Below are positions 19,293 to 28,807 of a DNA stretch of 64,000 nt, one piece after another. Made by a program: the position numbers and the translations under genes. The stretch is taken from the NCBI RefSeq assembly GCF_903815225.1, contig NZ_LR813084.1:1592501-1656500 (forward strand), in the 5' to 3' direction. The number at the start of each line of letters is the position of its first letter. The stretch's first letter is position 1. The notes below the pieces were generated by a model. That model had not been told where the DNA came from. It saw nothing but the letters and a program-made list of their open reading frames with translations, and made no database searches. Source of the stretch: Delftia tsuruhatensis. GTDB taxonomy: Bacteria; Pseudomonadota; Gammaproteobacteria; Burkholderiales; Burkholderiaceae_C.

Positions 19293-21560
19293 ATGACCAT
19301 CTTCAACAAAGTCACCAAGACCTTCCAGTGGGGGCAGCACACGGTCACCATGGAAACCGGCGAGATCGCACGCCAGGCTTCCGGCGCCGTGCTCGTGAAC
19401 ATCGATGACACCGTGGTGCTCGCCACCGTGGTGGCTTCCAAGCAGGCCAAGGCCGGCCAGGACTTCTTCCCGCTGACCGTCGACTACATCGAGAAGACCT
19501 ACGCCGCAGGCAAGATCCCTGGCAGCTTCTTCAAGCGCGAGGCCAAGCCCAGCGAGCTGGAGACCCTGACCAGCCGCCTGATTGACCGCCCGATCCGCCC
19601 GCTGTTCCCCGAAGGCTTCTACAACGACGTGCACGTGGTCATCCACACCGTGTCGCTGAATCCGGAGGTCGATGCCGACATCGCCGCCCTGATCGCCACC
19701 TCGGCAGCGCTGGCCGTTTCGGGCATCCCGTTCAACGGCCCCATCGGTGCCGCCCGCGTGGGCTACATCAATGGCGAGTACGTGCTCAACCCCGGACAGA
19801 CCCAGCGCAAGGATTCGCAGATGGATCTGGTCGTGGCCGGTACCGAAGCCGCCGTGCTGATGGTCGAGTCCGAGGCGCAGCAGCTGCCCGAAGACGTGAT
19901 GCTGGGCGCCGTGGTCTTCGGTCACGAGCAGGGCAAGATCGCCATCGACGCCATCCATGAACTGGTGCGCGATGCCGGCAAGCCCGTCTGGGACTGGGTC
20001 GCTCCCGCCAAGGACGAAGAGCTGATCGCCAAGGTGGCCGCACTGGGCGACGAAGCCCTGCGCGCCGCCTACCAGATCCGCAACAAGCAAAGCCGCACGC
20101 AGGCCTGCCGCGAAGCCTATGCCGCCGTGAAGGCCGGCCTGACCGCGCAGGGCGTGGAGTTCGACGGCGTCAAGGTCGAAGGCATGTTGTTCGACATCGA
20201 GGCGCGCATCGTGCGCAGCCAGATCCTGGCCGGCGAGCCGCGCATCGACGGCCGCGACACGCGCACCGTGCGCCCCATCGAGATCCGCAACTCCGTGCTG
20301 CCCCGCACCCACGGCTCGGCCCTGTTCACGCGCGGCGAGACGCAGGCCCTGGTCGTGTCCACGCTGGGCACCGAGCGCGACGCGCAGCGCATCGACGCGC
20401 TGGCCGGCGAGTTCGAGGACCGCTTCCTGTTCCACTACAACATGCCTCCCTTTGCCACCGGCGAAGTGGGTCGCATGGGTTCGACCAAGCGCCGCGAGAT
20501 CGGCCACGGCCGCCTGGCCAAGCGCGCCCTGGTGGCCTGCCTGCCCAGCAAGGAAGAATTCCCCTACACCATCCGCGTGGTGTCGGAGATCACCGAGTCC
20601 AACGGTTCCTCGTCCATGGCTTCGGTCTGCGGCGGCTGCCTGTCGATGATGGACGCCGGCGTGCCGATGAAGGCCCATGTGGCCGGCATCGCCATGGGCC
20701 TTATCAAGGAAGACAACCGCTTCGCCGTGCTGACCGACATCCTGGGCGATGAGGACCACCTGGGCGACATGGACTTCAAGGTGGCCGGCACGACCAACGG
20801 CATCACCGCGCTGCAGATGGACATCAAGATCCAGGGCATCACCAAGGAAATCATGCAGGTCGCCCTGGCCCAGGCCAAGGAAGCGCGCATGCACATCCTG
20901 GGCAAGATGCAGGAAGCCATGGGCGAGGCCAAGGCCGAGATCTCGTCCTTCGCGCCCAAGCTGTACACGATGAAGATCAACCCCGAGAAGATCCGCGACG
21001 TGATCGGCAAGGGCGGCGCCACCATCCGTGCGCTGACCGAAGAGACCGGCACCCAGATCGACATCGGCGAAGACGGCACCATCACCATCGCCTCCAGCGA
21101 TGCCGCCAAGGCCGACGAAGCCAAGCGCCGCATCGAGGAGATCACGGCCGAGGTCGAGATCGGCAAGATCTACGAAGGCCCCGTGACCAAGATCCTGGAC
21201 TTCGGCGCCCTGGTGAACCTGCTGCCCGGCAAGGATGGCCTGCTGCACATCAGCCAGATCGCCCACGAGCGCGTGGAGAAGGTCTCCGACTACCTGCAGG
21301 AAGGTCAGATCATCAAGGTCAAGGTCCTGGAAACCGACGAAAAGGGCCGTGTCAAGCTGTCGCTGAAGGCGCTGACCGAGCGTCCTGCCGGCATGGAGCG
21401 CAGCGATCGCCCCGCGCCCGCCGAACGCCAGCCGCGCCAGCCGCGTGAGTACCGCGAGCCGCGTGAACCCCGCGAGCCGCGTGAGTCCCGCGAAGCGCGC
21501 GAGCCCCGTGAAAGCCGTCCCGCGGCCGAGGGTGAGCAGCAGCAGCAACAGCAGCAGTGA
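19293..21560 (+). CDS. pnp: Polyribonucleotide nucleotidyltransferase (PNPase)
   Basis: 755-residue 3'-5' phosphorolytic exoribonuclease, a core enzyme of mRNA decay. Two RNase PH domains (about residues 10-140 and 310-540) flank an all-helical linker. A KH domain with [17 protein letters not shown] lies near 570, and an S1 domain with [18 protein letters not shown] lies near 635. The start at 19293 follows AAGGAG and gives [15 protein letters not shown]; the frame is open 75 bases further upstream. The last 55 residues are unusual: an Arg/Glu/Pro-rich repeat ([14 protein letters not shown] type) and a final run of seven Gln. Such tails are likely disordered RNA- or partner-contacting regions. 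Confidence 0.98.
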   Translation: MTIFNKVTKTFQWGQHTVTMETGEIARQASGAVLVNIDDTVVLATVVASKQAKAGQDFFPLTVDYIEKTYAAGKIPGSFFKREAKPSELETLTSRLIDRPIRPLFPEGFYNDVHVVIHTVSLNPEVDADIAALIATSAALAVSGIPFNGPIGAARVGYINGEYVLNPGQTQRKDSQMDLVVAGTEAAVLMVESEAQQLPEDVMLGAVVFGHEQGKIAIDAIHELVRDAGKPVWDWVAPAKDEELIAKVAALGDEALRAAYQIRNKQSRTQACREAYAAVKAGLTAQGVEFDGVKVEGMLFDIEARIVRSQILAGEPRIDGRDTRTVRPIEIRNSVLPRTHGSALFTRGETQALVVSTLGTERDAQRIDALAGEFEDRFLFHYNMPPFATGEVGRMGSTKRREIGHGRLAKRALVACLPSKEEFPYTIRVVSEITESNGSSSMASVCGGCLSMMDAGVPMKAHVAGIAMGLIKEDNRFAVLTDILGDEDHLGDMDFKVAGTTNGITALQMDIKIQGITKEIMQVALAQAKEARMHILGKMQEAMGEAKAEISSFAPKLYTMKINPEKIRDVIGKGGATIRALTEETGTQIDIGEDGTITIASSDAAKADEAKRRIEEITAEVEIGKIYEGPVTKILDFGALVNLLPGKDGLLHISQIAHERVEKVSDYLQEGQIIKVKVLETDEKGRVKLSLKALTERPAGMERSDRPAPAERQPRQPREYREPREPREPRESREAREPRESRPAAEGEQQQQQQQ

Positions 21561-21566
21561 TGCCTG

Positions 21567-21601
21567 GCAAGGCTGCGTCCCCGATGAGGGTGCGGCCTTG
21601 C
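21567..21601 (+). other. GC-rich hairpin just after pnp
   Basis: GCAAGGC at 21567-21573 pairs with GCCTTGC at 21595-21601, and the inner bases can extend the stem with G-U pairs. No T-tract follows. It could protect the pnp mRNA 3' end or assist Rho-dependent termination. Confidence 0.4.
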
Positions 21602-21629
21602 GGGTACACGTGCCGTGATCGATGGCAAG

Positions 21630-21661
21630 GGCGCTGACCTGGTCAGCGCCTGTGGCGTTTT
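21630..21661 (+). terminator. Terminator-like hairpin between pnp and the oxidoreductase gene
   Basis: A 9-bp perfect stem, GGCGCTGAC (21630-21638) with GTCAGCGCC (21642-21650), has a 3-base loop. Only a weak TTTT follows, at 21658-21661, seven bases past the stem, so termination is probably partial. Confidence 0.45.
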
Positions 21662-21690
21662 GGACAGGACAGGGATTGCGAGGTCGCGAA

Positions 21691-22692
21691 ATGGAAAAGC
21701 AAGTCATGCGTGCCGTGGAACTCACGGACTTTGGTGCTCCCGAGGTGCTGCGCCTGGGCGAGCGTCCGCTGCCTGTGGCGGGTCCGCAGGAGCTGCTGAT
21801 CCAGGTGTCGGCCAGCGGTGTCAACCGCCCCGACGTGCTGCAGCGCAAGGGCCACTATGCTCCGCCGCCCGGTGCTTCGGACCTTCCGGGTCTGGAAGTG
21901 GCCGGGGTGATCGTCTCGGGTGACGACGATGCCATGCGGCAGGCCGGACTGCATGTGGGCGACCGCGTGTGCGCGCTGCTGGCCGGTGGCGGCTATGCCG
22001 AATACTGTGTGGCGCCCGTGGCCCAGTGCCTGCCCATTCCCGCAGGACTCAGCGAGGTGGAGGCTTCGGCATTGCCGGAGACCTTCTTCACCGTCTGGAG
22101 CAATGTGTTCGATCGCGGCAACCTGCAGGCGGGCGAGACCTTGCTGGTGCAGGGCGGCAGCAGCGGCATCGGCGTGACGGCGATCCAGCTGGCCAAGGCG
22201 CGTGGCGCCACGGTCATCGTGACGGCCGGCTCCGATGCCAAATGCGCCGACTGCCTGAAGCTGGGCGCCGACCATGCCATCAACTACCGGACCCAGGACT
22301 TCGCCGAGGAGGTGCAGCGCATCACCGGCGGCAAGGGCGTGGATGTGATCCTGGACATGGTGGCTGGCGGCTACGTGGCCCGCGAGGTGCAAAGCCTGGC
22401 CGAGGATGGCCGCCTGGTCATCATCGCGGTGCAGGGTGGCATCAAGGCGGAGTTCGATGCGGGCCTGGTGCTGCGCCGTCGCCTGCTGGTGACGGGCTCC
22501 ACGCTGCGCCCGCGTTCCGTGGCCTTCAAGGGCGCGATTGCCCAGGCCCTGCGCCGCGAGGTCTGGCCGCTGATCGAGGCGGGCCATATCCGTCCGGTGA
22601 TCCACAGCACCTTTGCCGCCGCGGATGCGGACAAGGCGCATGCGCTGATGGAGTCGAGTCAGCACACCGGCAAAATCGTTTTGACGTGGTAA
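21691..22692 (+). CDS. PIG3-family NAD(P)H quinone oxidoreductase
   Basis: 333-residue zinc-independent medium-chain dehydrogenase/reductase. The N-terminal GroES-like part has [34 protein letters not shown], the signature of the PIG3/TP53I3 group. The Rossmann part has [18 protein letters not shown] near residue 145 for NADPH binding. The start at 21691 follows a GAGG; ATG 21706 is also possible. The frame stays open upstream but would run through the hairpin at 21630. It is followed after two bases by tpiA, so the two are co-transcribed. The likely role is reduction of quinones or reactive carbonyls. Confidence 0.9.
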   Translation: MEKQVMRAVELTDFGAPEVLRLGERPLPVAGPQELLIQVSASGVNRPDVLQRKGHYAPPPGASDLPGLEVAGVIVSGDDDAMRQAGLHVGDRVCALLAGGGYAEYCVAPVAQCLPIPAGLSEVEASALPETFFTVWSNVFDRGNLQAGETLLVQGGSSGIGVTAIQLAKARGATVIVTAGSDAKCADCLKLGADHAINYRTQDFAEEVQRITGGKGVDVILDMVAGGYVAREVQSLAEDGRLVIIAVQGGIKAEFDAGLVLRRRLLVTGSTLRPRSVAFKGAIAQALRREVWPLIEAGHIRPVIHSTFAAADADKAHALMESSQHTGKIVLTW

Positions 22693-22694
22693 CC

Positions 22695-23441
22695 ATGAAG
22701 AAGAAACTCATCGTCGGCAACTGGAAGATGAACGGCAGCCTGGCTGCCAACGCGGTCTTGCTCAAGGCGCTCAAGGAAGGTCTGCCCCAGGAGGGCGGGG
22801 CGGGCATTGCGGTCGCCGTGCCGGCGGCCTATCTGGCCCAGGCCCAGGCCGAGCTGGCCGGCTCGGCCATCGCCGTGGCTGCGCAGGATGTGTCGCAGCA
22901 TGAAGCGGGTGCCTACACGGGCGAGCTGTCGGTCGCCATGCTCCAGGACTTCGGCGTGCGCTACGTGCTGGTCGGGCATTCGGAGCGCCGCCAGTACCAT
23001 GGCGAGACCGATGCCGTGGTGGCGCTGAAGGCGCAGGCCGCGCTGTCCAAGGGGGTCACGCCCATCGTCTGCGTGGGCGAGACGCTGGCCGAGCGCGAGG
23101 CCGGGCGGACCGAGGAGGTTGTCAAGCGCCAGCTGGCCGCCGTGGTCCACCAGGTGGGTGCGTGCATCAGCGAGCTGGTCGTTGCCTATGAGCCCGTCTG
23201 GGCCATCGGCACCGGCAAGACCGCATCGCCCGAGCAGGCCCAGCAGGTGCATGCCGTGCTGCGGGCCCAGCTCTCCGCCGCCAGCCAGCAGGCCGACCGC
23301 ATCGCGTTGCTGTACGGCGGCAGCATGAATGCCGCCAACGCGGCCCAGCTGCTGGCCCAGCCCGACATCGATGGCGGCCTCGTGGGCGGCGCATCGCTGA
23401 AGGCGCCCGATTTCCTGGCCATCATCGCCGCGGCCCAGTGA
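22695..23441 (+). CDS. tpiA: Triosephosphate isomerase
   Basis: 248-residue TIM-barrel enzyme that interconverts dihydroxyacetone phosphate and glyceraldehyde 3-phosphate. Visible active-site elements are the N-terminal GNWKMNG (Lys), VLVGHSERR (His) near residue 95, [14 protein letters not shown] (catalytic Glu and the mobile loop) near 165, and [10 protein letters not shown] and GGLVGGASL for phosphate binding. The start at 22695 gives [14 protein letters not shown]. Length is normal. A methylglyoxal-synthase-type gene at 60342 would act on one of its substrates but is far away. Confidence 0.99.
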   Translation: MKKKLIVGNWKMNGSLAANAVLLKALKEGLPQEGGAGIAVAVPAAYLAQAQAELAGSAIAVAAQDVSQHEAGAYTGELSVAMLQDFGVRYVLVGHSERRQYHGETDAVVALKAQAALSKGVTPIVCVGETLAEREAGRTEEVVKRQLAAVVHQVGACISELVVAYEPVWAIGTGKTASPEQAQQVHAVLRAQLSAASQQADRIALLYGGSMNAANAAQLLAQPDIDGGLVGGASLKAPDFLAIIAAAQ

Positions 23442-23503
23442 GGCTTGTCGGCATCTCCAACAGCTTTTTCAGCTCCACTAGCGTTTACTAGCAGGTACAA
23501 CCA

Positions 23504-23902
23504 ATGAATGCATTCGCAAGCGTGATTCTCGCCGTCCAGATGCTGGCGGCCCTGGGCATGATCGGCCTGATCCTGATCCAGCACGGCAAGGGCGCCGACA
23601 TGGGCGCCTCGTTCGGCAGCGGCAGCTCGGGCAGCCTGTTCGGCGCCTCGGGCAGTGCCAACTTCCTGTCGCGCTCCACGGCAGGCCTGGCCACCGTGTT
23701 CTTCGTGACCACGCTGGCCCTGGCCTACCTGAGCAATGCGCGTCCCGTGAGCTCGGGCAGCGTGCTGGAAGGCGCGGCTCCCGCGCCCGTCACGGCGCCG
23801 GCACCGGCTTCCGCCGTGCCCGCTGGCGAAGTGCCTGCTCCTGCCGCGGGTCAGGCGCCTGCTGCGGGTGCCGAAGGTGCTGCCCAGATCCCCACGAAAT
23901 AA
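23504..23902 (+). CDS. secG: Preprotein translocase subunit SecG
   Basis: 132-residue SecG, the small membrane subunit of SecYEG that eases SecA-driven export. Two membrane segments are visible (about residues 3-23 and 55-75) around the conserved QHGKGADMGASFGSGSSGSLFGASGSANFLSR stretch. A C-terminal Ala/Pro-rich tail of about 45 residues makes it longer than E. coli SecG, as is common in Burkholderiales. It lies between tpiA and tRNA-Leu, the standard neighbourhood. Confidence 0.97.
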   Translation: MNAFASVILAVQMLAALGMIGLILIQHGKGADMGASFGSGSSGSLFGASGSANFLSRSTAGLATVFFVTTLALAYLSNARPVSSGSVLEGAAPAPVTAPAPASAVPAGEVPAPAAGQAPAAGAEGAAQIPTK

Positions 23903-23913
23903 TTTCAAACAAA

Positions 23914-23943
23914 GTCCTCGGGCCTCCGGATCCGAGGGTTTTT
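23914..23943 (+). terminator. Intrinsic terminator after secG
   Basis: CCTCGG at 23916-23921 pairs with CCGAGG at 23932-23937 around a 10-base loop and is followed by five T (23939-23943). It begins about 11 bases after the secG stop. Confidence 0.75.
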
Positions 23944-24020
23944 CAGAGTAGAATCCAGGGATTGTTCGGTAGGCGGAATCTTTGCAACGGAGATAAAGAG
24001 CCAGCCGAAATCGAGACGTA

Positions 24021-24105
24021 GCCGTCGTGGTGAAATTGGTAGACACGCTATCTTGAGGGGGTAGTGGCGAAAGCTGTGCGAGTTCGAGTCTCGCCGACGG
24101 CACCA
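24021..24105 (+). tRNA. tRNA-Leu, anticodon GAG
   Basis: 85 bases with CCA encoded at 24103-24105. The acceptor stem GCCGTCG pairs with CGACGGC. The D-arm GTGAAATTGGTAGACAC and T-arm CGAGTTCGAGTCTCG are canonical. The anticodon loop TTGAGGG puts GAG at 24055-24057 (reads CUC/CUU). A long variable arm (about 13 bases) marks it as class II. tRNA-Leu between secG and nuoA is a known arrangement in betaproteobacteria. Confidence 0.97.
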
Positions 24106-24119
24106 AAGATATAACTAAG

Positions 24120-24141
24120 AGCCTGCCCTGCTGATCAGGCT
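24120..24141 (+). other. Hairpin between tRNA-Leu and nuoA
   Basis: AGCCTG at 24120-24125 pairs with CAGGCT at 24136-24141 around a 10-base loop. No T-tract follows, so it is more likely a processing or stability element at the tRNA-nuoA junction than a terminator. Confidence 0.4.
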
Positions 24142-24181
24142 GTGATCGGTGCGGGCATGCCTTTCATGGTAGCCGCACACG

Positions 24182-24541
24182 ATGAACATCGACCAGTATC
24201 TTCCCGTTCTTTTGTTCATTCTCGTCGGCATGGGTGTCGGCGTGGTCCCCTTGGTGCTGGGTTACGTGCTGGGTCCGAACCGGCCCGATGCCGCCAAGAA
24301 CTCTCCCTACGAATGTGGCTTCGAGGCCTTCGAAGACGCGCGCATGAAGTTCGATGTGCGCTACTACCTCGTCGCCATCCTGTTCATCCTGTTTGATTTG
24401 GAAATCGCCTTCCTGCTGCCCTGGGCCGTCGCGCTTCGGGACGTGGGCGGGGCTGGTTTCGCCGCTGTCCTGATTTTCCTGACCGTTCTCGTCGTGGGCT
24501 TCGTCTACGAATGGAAGAAGGGTGCGTTGGACTGGGACTGA
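24182..24541 (+). CDS. nuoA: NADH-quinone oxidoreductase subunit A
   Basis: 119-residue membrane subunit of complex I, with three transmembrane segments. The family loop [41 protein letters not shown] is intact and contains the cysteine of the quinone-site loop. First gene of the 14-gene operon; nuoB follows after 23 bases. No own promoter is obvious, so transcription may start upstream of tRNA-Leu. Confidence 0.98.
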   Translation: MNIDQYLPVLLFILVGMGVGVVPLVLGYVLGPNRPDAAKNSPYECGFEAFEDARMKFDVRYYLVAILFILFDLEIAFLLPWAVALRDVGGAGFAAVLIFLTVLVVGFVYEWKKGALDWD

Positions 24542-24564
24542 AGCGGGTTCACTGAGGAAACACG

Positions 24565-25044
24565 ATGATCGAAGGCGTGATGAAGGAAGGCTTCATCACC
24601 ACGAGTTACGACTCTGTGGTGAATTGGGCCAAGACGGGCTCGCTGTGGCCCATGACATTTGGTCTGGCCTGCTGCGCGGTGGAGATGATGCACGCCGCGG
24701 CGGCGCGCTACGACATCGGCCGCTTCGGCTCGGAAGTCTTCCGTGCCAGCCCCCGCCAGTCGGACCTGATGATCGTGGCCGGCACCCTGTGCAACAAGAT
24801 GGCTCCGGCCATGCGCAAGGTCTATGACCAGATGTCCGAGCCCCGCTGGGTCATCTCCATGGGCTCGTGCGCCAACGGCGGCGGCTACTACCACTACAGC
24901 TATTCCGTGGTGCGCGGCTGCGACCGCATCGTGCCGGTCGATGTCTACGTTCCCGGCTGCCCCCCTACGGCGGAAGCCCTGATCTACGGCATCATTCAGC
25001 TGCAGCAGAAGATCCGCCGCACCCATACCATCGCTCGCGTCTAA
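24565..25044 (+). CDS. nuoB: NADH-quinone oxidoreductase subunit B
   Basis: 159-residue subunit that carries cluster N2, the last iron-sulfur centre before quinone. The ligands are visible as the tandem cysteines in [11 protein letters not shown], the Cys of [10 protein letters not shown] and the Cys of [19 protein letters not shown] ribosome site precedes the ATG. Part of the quinone-reducing module with NuoC, NuoD and NuoI. Confidence 0.98.
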   Translation: MIEGVMKEGFITTSYDSVVNWAKTGSLWPMTFGLACCAVEMMHAAAARYDIGRFGSEVFRASPRQSDLMIVAGTLCNKMAPAMRKVYDQMSEPRWVISMGSCANGGGYYHYSYSVVRGCDRIVPVDVYVPGCPPTAEALIYGIIQLQQKIRRTHTIARV

Positions 25045-25054
25045 GGGCTTGATG

Positions 25055-25663
25055 ATGACTGCTATTGCGATTCACCCCGAAGTGCTTCGGGATGTGGTGG
25101 CTGCTGCCTTGGGCGACAAGGCGCGCAGCGTGACCGTGGCCCTGGACGAGGTGACGGTCGAGGTGTCCGCTGCCGACTACCTGGAGGCCATGCAGGTGCT
25201 GCACAAGGCCCCCGACTGCCGTTTCGAGGTCCTGGTGGACCTGTGCGGCGTGGACTACTCCACCTATGCCGAGATCGGCCGCGAGGGCCCGCGCTTTGCC
25301 GTGGTCTCCCACCTGCTGTCGATCAGCCTGAACCAGCGCGTGCGCGTGCGGGTCTTCTGCACGGACGACGATTTTCCGGTCATTCCCTCGGTCTCGCCGA
25401 TCTGGAACGGTGCCAACTGGTTCGAGCGCGAGGCGTTCGACCTGTTCGGCATCGTGTTCGACGGCCACGACGACCTGCGCCGCATCCTGACCGACTACGG
25501 CTTCATCGGCCATCCCTTCCGCAAGGACTTCCCGCTGTCGGGCCATGTGGAGATGCGCTATGACGCCGAGCAGCAGCGCGTGGTGTACCAGCCGGTCACC
25601 ATCGAGCCTCGCGAGATCACGCCGCGGATCATCCGCGAAGACAACTACGGGGGCCTGCACTGA
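25055..25663 (+). CDS. nuoC: NADH-quinone oxidoreductase subunit C
   Basis: 202-residue peripheral subunit (30-kDa family), not fused to NuoD as it is in E. coli. The family blocks YLLSISLN-like [28 protein letters not shown] and [19 protein letters not shown] are present. Start codons at 25052 and 25055 are both possible; 25055 was chosen because AAGGG then has a seven-base spacing. A terminator-like hairpin lies directly after its stop. Confidence 0.97.
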   Translation: MTAIAIHPEVLRDVVAAALGDKARSVTVALDEVTVEVSAADYLEAMQVLHKAPDCRFEVLVDLCGVDYSTYAEIGREGPRFAVVSHLLSISLNQRVRVRVFCTDDDFPVIPSVSPIWNGANWFEREAFDLFGIVFDGHDDLRRILTDYGFIGHPFRKDFPLSGHVEMRYDAEQQRVVYQPVTIEPREITPRIIREDNYGGLH

Positions 25664-25684
25664 AGGCGCCCCGGGCGCCTTTTT
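25663..25684 (+). terminator. Terminator-like hairpin inside the nuo operon
   Basis: An 8-bp perfect stem, AAGGCGCC (25663-25670) with GGCGCCTT (25674-25681), has a 3-base loop and a five-base T-tract (25680-25684). It overlaps the last base of the nuoC stop codon and ends 12 bases before the nuoD start. It has the form of an intrinsic terminator or attenuator although eleven nuo genes follow. Confidence 0.7.
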
Positions 25685-25695
25685 GATGGACGACC

Positions 25696-26949
25696 ATGGC
25701 TGAAATCAAGAACTATTCCCTGAACTTTGGTCCGCAGCACCCGGCAGCGCACGGTGTGTTGCGCCTGGTGCTGGAGCTCGACGGTGAGGTGGTGCAACGG
25801 GCAGATCCGCACATCGGTCTGCTGCACCGTGCGACGGAAAAGCTGGCCGAGAGCAAGACCTACATCCAGTCGCTGCCCTACATGGACCGGCTGGACTACG
25901 TGTCCATGATGTGCAACGAGCACGCCTACTGCCTGGCCATCGAGAAGCTGCTGGGCATCGAGGTGCCCATCCGAGCCAAGTACATCCGCGTGATGTATTC
26001 GGAAATCACCCGCATCATGAACCACCTGATGTGGCTGGGCTCCAGCGGCAACGACGCAGGCAGCTCGACCACGCTGATCTACACCTTCCGTGAGCGCGAA
26101 GACCTCATGGACATGTACGAGGCGGTGTCGGGCGCGCGCATGCATGCAGCCTATTTCCGTCCGGGTGGCGTCTACCGCGACCTGCCGGACACCATGCCGC
26201 AGTACAAGGCCAGCAAGGTGCGCAATGCGCGATCGCTGGAGCTGATGAACCGCAACCGCAAGGGTTCGCTGCTGGACTTCATCGACGATTTCACGCAGCG
26301 CTTCCCCAAGTGCGCGGACGAGTACGAGACCCTGCTGACCGACAACCGCATCTGGAAGCAGCGCAACGTGGACATCGGCGTGGTGACGGCCGAGCGTGCC
26401 ATGAACCTGGGTCTGACCGGTCCCATGCTGCGTGCCTCCGGCGTGGCCTGGGACATGCGCAAGTCGCAGCCCTACGAGGTCTATGACCGCATGGACTTCG
26501 ACGTGCCCGTGGGCAAGACCGGCGACTGCTACGACCGTTATCTGGTGCGCGTGGCCGAAATGCGCCAGTCCAACCGCATCATCAAGCAGTGCGTGGACTG
26601 GCTGCGCGCCAACCCGGGCCCGGTGATCGTGGACAACCACAAGATCGCGCCACCGCCGCGCGAAGGCATGAAGTCCAACATGGAAGAGCTGATCCACCAC
26701 TTCAAGCTCTTCACCGAAGGTTTCCGCGTGCCCGAAGGCGAGGCATACGCGGCCGTCGAACATCCCAAGGGAGAGTTCGGCATCTACATCGTGAGCGACG
26801 GGGCCAACAAGCCCTACCGCCTGAAGATCCGTCCGCCGGGATTCGCCAATCTGTCCGCCATGGACGAGCTGTGCCGCGGCCACATGCTGGCCGATGCCGT
26901 GATGGTGCTGAGTACCCTGGACATCGTGTTTGGAGACGTTGACCGATGA
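25696..26949 (+). CDS. nuoD: NADH-quinone oxidoreductase subunit D
   Basis: 417-residue 49-kDa family subunit, which with NuoB forms the quinone pocket. Family blocks include [14 protein letters not shown] at the N-terminus (quinone-site His), the [15 protein letters not shown] [14 protein letters not shown], and [24 protein letters not shown]. The last codons give DVDR. The stop overlaps the nuoE start as ATGA. Derived from hydrogenase large subunits, but without the nickel-binding cysteines, as expected. Confidence 0.98.
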   Translation: MAEIKNYSLNFGPQHPAAHGVLRLVLELDGEVVQRADPHIGLLHRATEKLAESKTYIQSLPYMDRLDYVSMMCNEHAYCLAIEKLLGIEVPIRAKYIRVMYSEITRIMNHLMWLGSSGNDAGSSTTLIYTFREREDLMDMYEAVSGARMHAAYFRPGGVYRDLPDTMPQYKASKVRNARSLELMNRNRKGSLLDFIDDFTQRFPKCADEYETLLTDNRIWKQRNVDIGVVTAERAMNLGLTGPMLRASGVAWDMRKSQPYEVYDRMDFDVPVGKTGDCYDRYLVRVAEMRQSNRIIKQCVDWLRANPGPVIVDNHKIAPPPREGMKSNMEELIHHFKLFTEGFRVPEGEAYAAVEHPKGEFGIYIVSDGANKPYRLKIRPPGFANLSAMDELCRGHMLADAVMVLSTLDIVFGDVDR

Positions 26950-27437
26950 TTACCGAAGCGACCAAGGAGCGCTTTGCGCGCGAGGTGGCCAAGTACCCGG
27001 CCGACCAGAAGCAGTCGGCCGTGATGGCCTGCCTGTCCATCGTGCAGCAGGAACAGGGCTGGGTCAGCGCAGAGAGCGAGGCCGTGATCGCCGAGTTCCT
27101 GGGCATGCCCGAGATCGCGGTGCACGAAGTGACCACGTTCTACAACATGTACAACCAGCGGCCGGTGGGCAAGTTCAAGCTCAACGTCTGCACCAACCTG
27201 CCCTGCCAGTTGCGCGACGGCTACAAGGCGCTGCACCACCTGGAATCCCGCCTGGGCATCAAGATGGGCGAGACCACGCCCGACGGCATGTTCACGCTGC
27301 AGCAGTCCGAGTGCCTGGGCGCCTGTGCGGATTCGCCGGTGATGCTGGTGAACGACCGCTGCATGTGCAGCTTCATGAGCAACGAGAAGCTCGACGAACT
27401 GATCGACGGCCTGCGCGCCGCGGAGGGCAAGGCATGA
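26946..27437 (+). CDS. nuoE: NADH-quinone oxidoreductase subunit E
   Basis: 163-residue 24-kDa subunit of the NADH-oxidising module. The four ligands of the [2Fe-2S] cluster N1a are visible in the thioredoxin-like half as CTNLPC and, about 35 residues later, ECLGAC. The N-terminal helical part carries [14 protein letters not shown] and [14 protein letters not shown]. It overlaps nuoD by four bases, and nuoF starts inside its stop codon region. Confidence 0.98.
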   Translation: MITEATKERFAREVAKYPADQKQSAVMACLSIVQQEQGWVSAESEAVIAEFLGMPEIAVHEVTTFYNMYNQRPVGKFKLNVCTNLPCQLRDGYKALHHLESRLGIKMGETTPDGMFTLQQSECLGACADSPVMLVNDRCMCSFMSNEKLDELIDGLRAAEGKA

Positions 27438-28792
27438 ACGCCGCCGCACAATCGGTCCTGGCCAGGTTTGCCTCCTCGGGCAAGGAAACCTGCTTCCACG
27501 ACCGTCACATCAATCCCCAGATCTATGCCGACCTCAACGGCTCCAACTGGTCCATCAGGGACTACGAGGCGCGCGGCGGCTACCAGGCCCTGCGCAAGAT
27601 CCTGGGCAAGGACGGCGGCGAAGGCCTGACCCAGGACCAGGTGATCGCCACCGTCAAGGAATCGGGCCTGCGCGGCCGTGGCGGCGCAGGCTTTCCCACG
27701 GGCCTGAAGTGGAGCTTCATGCCCCGCCAGTTCCCGGGCCAGAAGCATCTGGTGTGCAACTCGGACGAGGGCGAGCCGGGCACCTGCAAGGACCGCGAGA
27801 TCCTAGTGCACAACCCGCACATCGTGATCGAGGGCATGATCATCGCGGCCTACGCGATGGGCATCTCCCTGGGCTACAACTACATCCACGGCGAGATCTT
27901 CGAGGCCTACGAGCGCTTCGAGGCCGCGCTGGAGGAGGCGCGTGCCGCCGGCTACCTGGGCGACAACATCCTGGGCAGCAGCTTCAGCTTCCAGCTGCAT
28001 GCGCACCATGGCTTCGGCGCCTATATCTGCGGAGAGGAAACCGCGCTGCTGGAGTCGCTGGAGGGCAAGAAGGGGCAGCCACGCTTCAAGCCGCCATTCC
28101 CGGCCAGCTTCGGCCTGTACGGCAAGCCGACCACCATCAACAACACCGAGACCTTCGCGGCGGTGCCCTGGATCATCCGCAACGGCGGCCAGGCCTACCT
28201 GGAGTGCGGCAAGCCCAACAACGGCGGCACCAAGATCTTCTCGGTCAGCGGTGACGTGAACCTGCCCGGCAACTACGAAGTGCCGCTGGGCACGCCCTTC
28301 AGCAAGCTGCTGGAGCTGGCCGGTGGCGTGCGCACGGGCCGCAAGCTCAAGGCGGTGATCCCTGGTGGATCGTCCTCGCCCGTGCTGCCGGCCGACATCA
28401 TCATGGAATGCACGATGGACTACGACTCCATCGCCAAGGCCGGATCCATGCTGGGCTCGGGTGCCGTGATCGTGATGGACGACTCGCGCGACATGGTCGA
28501 GAGCCTGCTGCGCCTGTCCTACTTCTATCAGCACGAGTCCTGCGGCCAGTGCACCCCCTGCCGCGAAGGCACGGGCTGGCTGTGGCGCGTGGTCAACCGC
28601 ATCGAGCACGGCGAAGGCCGTCCTGAAGACATCGAGCTCTTGGACTCGGTGTCCGTGAACATCATGGGGCGCACGATCTGTGCGCTGGGCGACGCGGCAG
28701 CCATGCCGGTGCGCGCCATGATCAAGCACTTCCGCCACGAGTTTGAAGCGAAGATCCAGAACGCTTCCAAGCAGACGGTCCACGCCGCCTGA
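27434..28792 (+). CDS. nuoF: NADH-quinone oxidoreductase subunit F
   Basis: 452-residue subunit that binds NADH and [19 protein letters not shown] near residue 80 binds [19 protein letters not shown] near 112 binds FMN, and [15 protein letters not shown] near 370 supplies three ligands of cluster N3, with the fourth Cys in [12 protein letters not shown]. The start at 27434 overlaps the nuoE stop as ATGA; the longer upstream frame is rejected. Normal length. Confidence 0.98.
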   Translation: MNAAAQSVLARFASSGKETCFHDRHINPQIYADLNGSNWSIRDYEARGGYQALRKILGKDGGEGLTQDQVIATVKESGLRGRGGAGFPTGLKWSFMPRQFPGQKHLVCNSDEGEPGTCKDREILVHNPHIVIEGMIIAAYAMGISLGYNYIHGEIFEAYERFEAALEEARAAGYLGDNILGSSFSFQLHAHHGFGAYICGEETALLESLEGKKGQPRFKPPFPASFGLYGKPTTINNTETFAAVPWIIRNGGQAYLECGKPNNGGTKIFSVSGDVNLPGNYEVPLGTPFSKLLELAGGVRTGRKLKAVIPGGSSSPVLPADIIMECTMDYDSIAKAGSMLGSGAVIVMDDSRDMVESLLRLSYFYQHESCGQCTPCREGTGWLWRVVNRIEHGEGRPEDIELLDSVSVNIMGRTICALGDAAAMPVRAMIKHFRHEFEAKIQNASKQTVHAA

Positions 28793-28807
28793 TCGCGAGA
28801 CAAGCAT

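Noticed and set aside
21440..21560. Frameshift or misassembly at the repetitive end of pnp
   Set aside because: The frame stays open with a consistent codon pattern to the stop, and charged repetitive tails are known in PNPases of this group.
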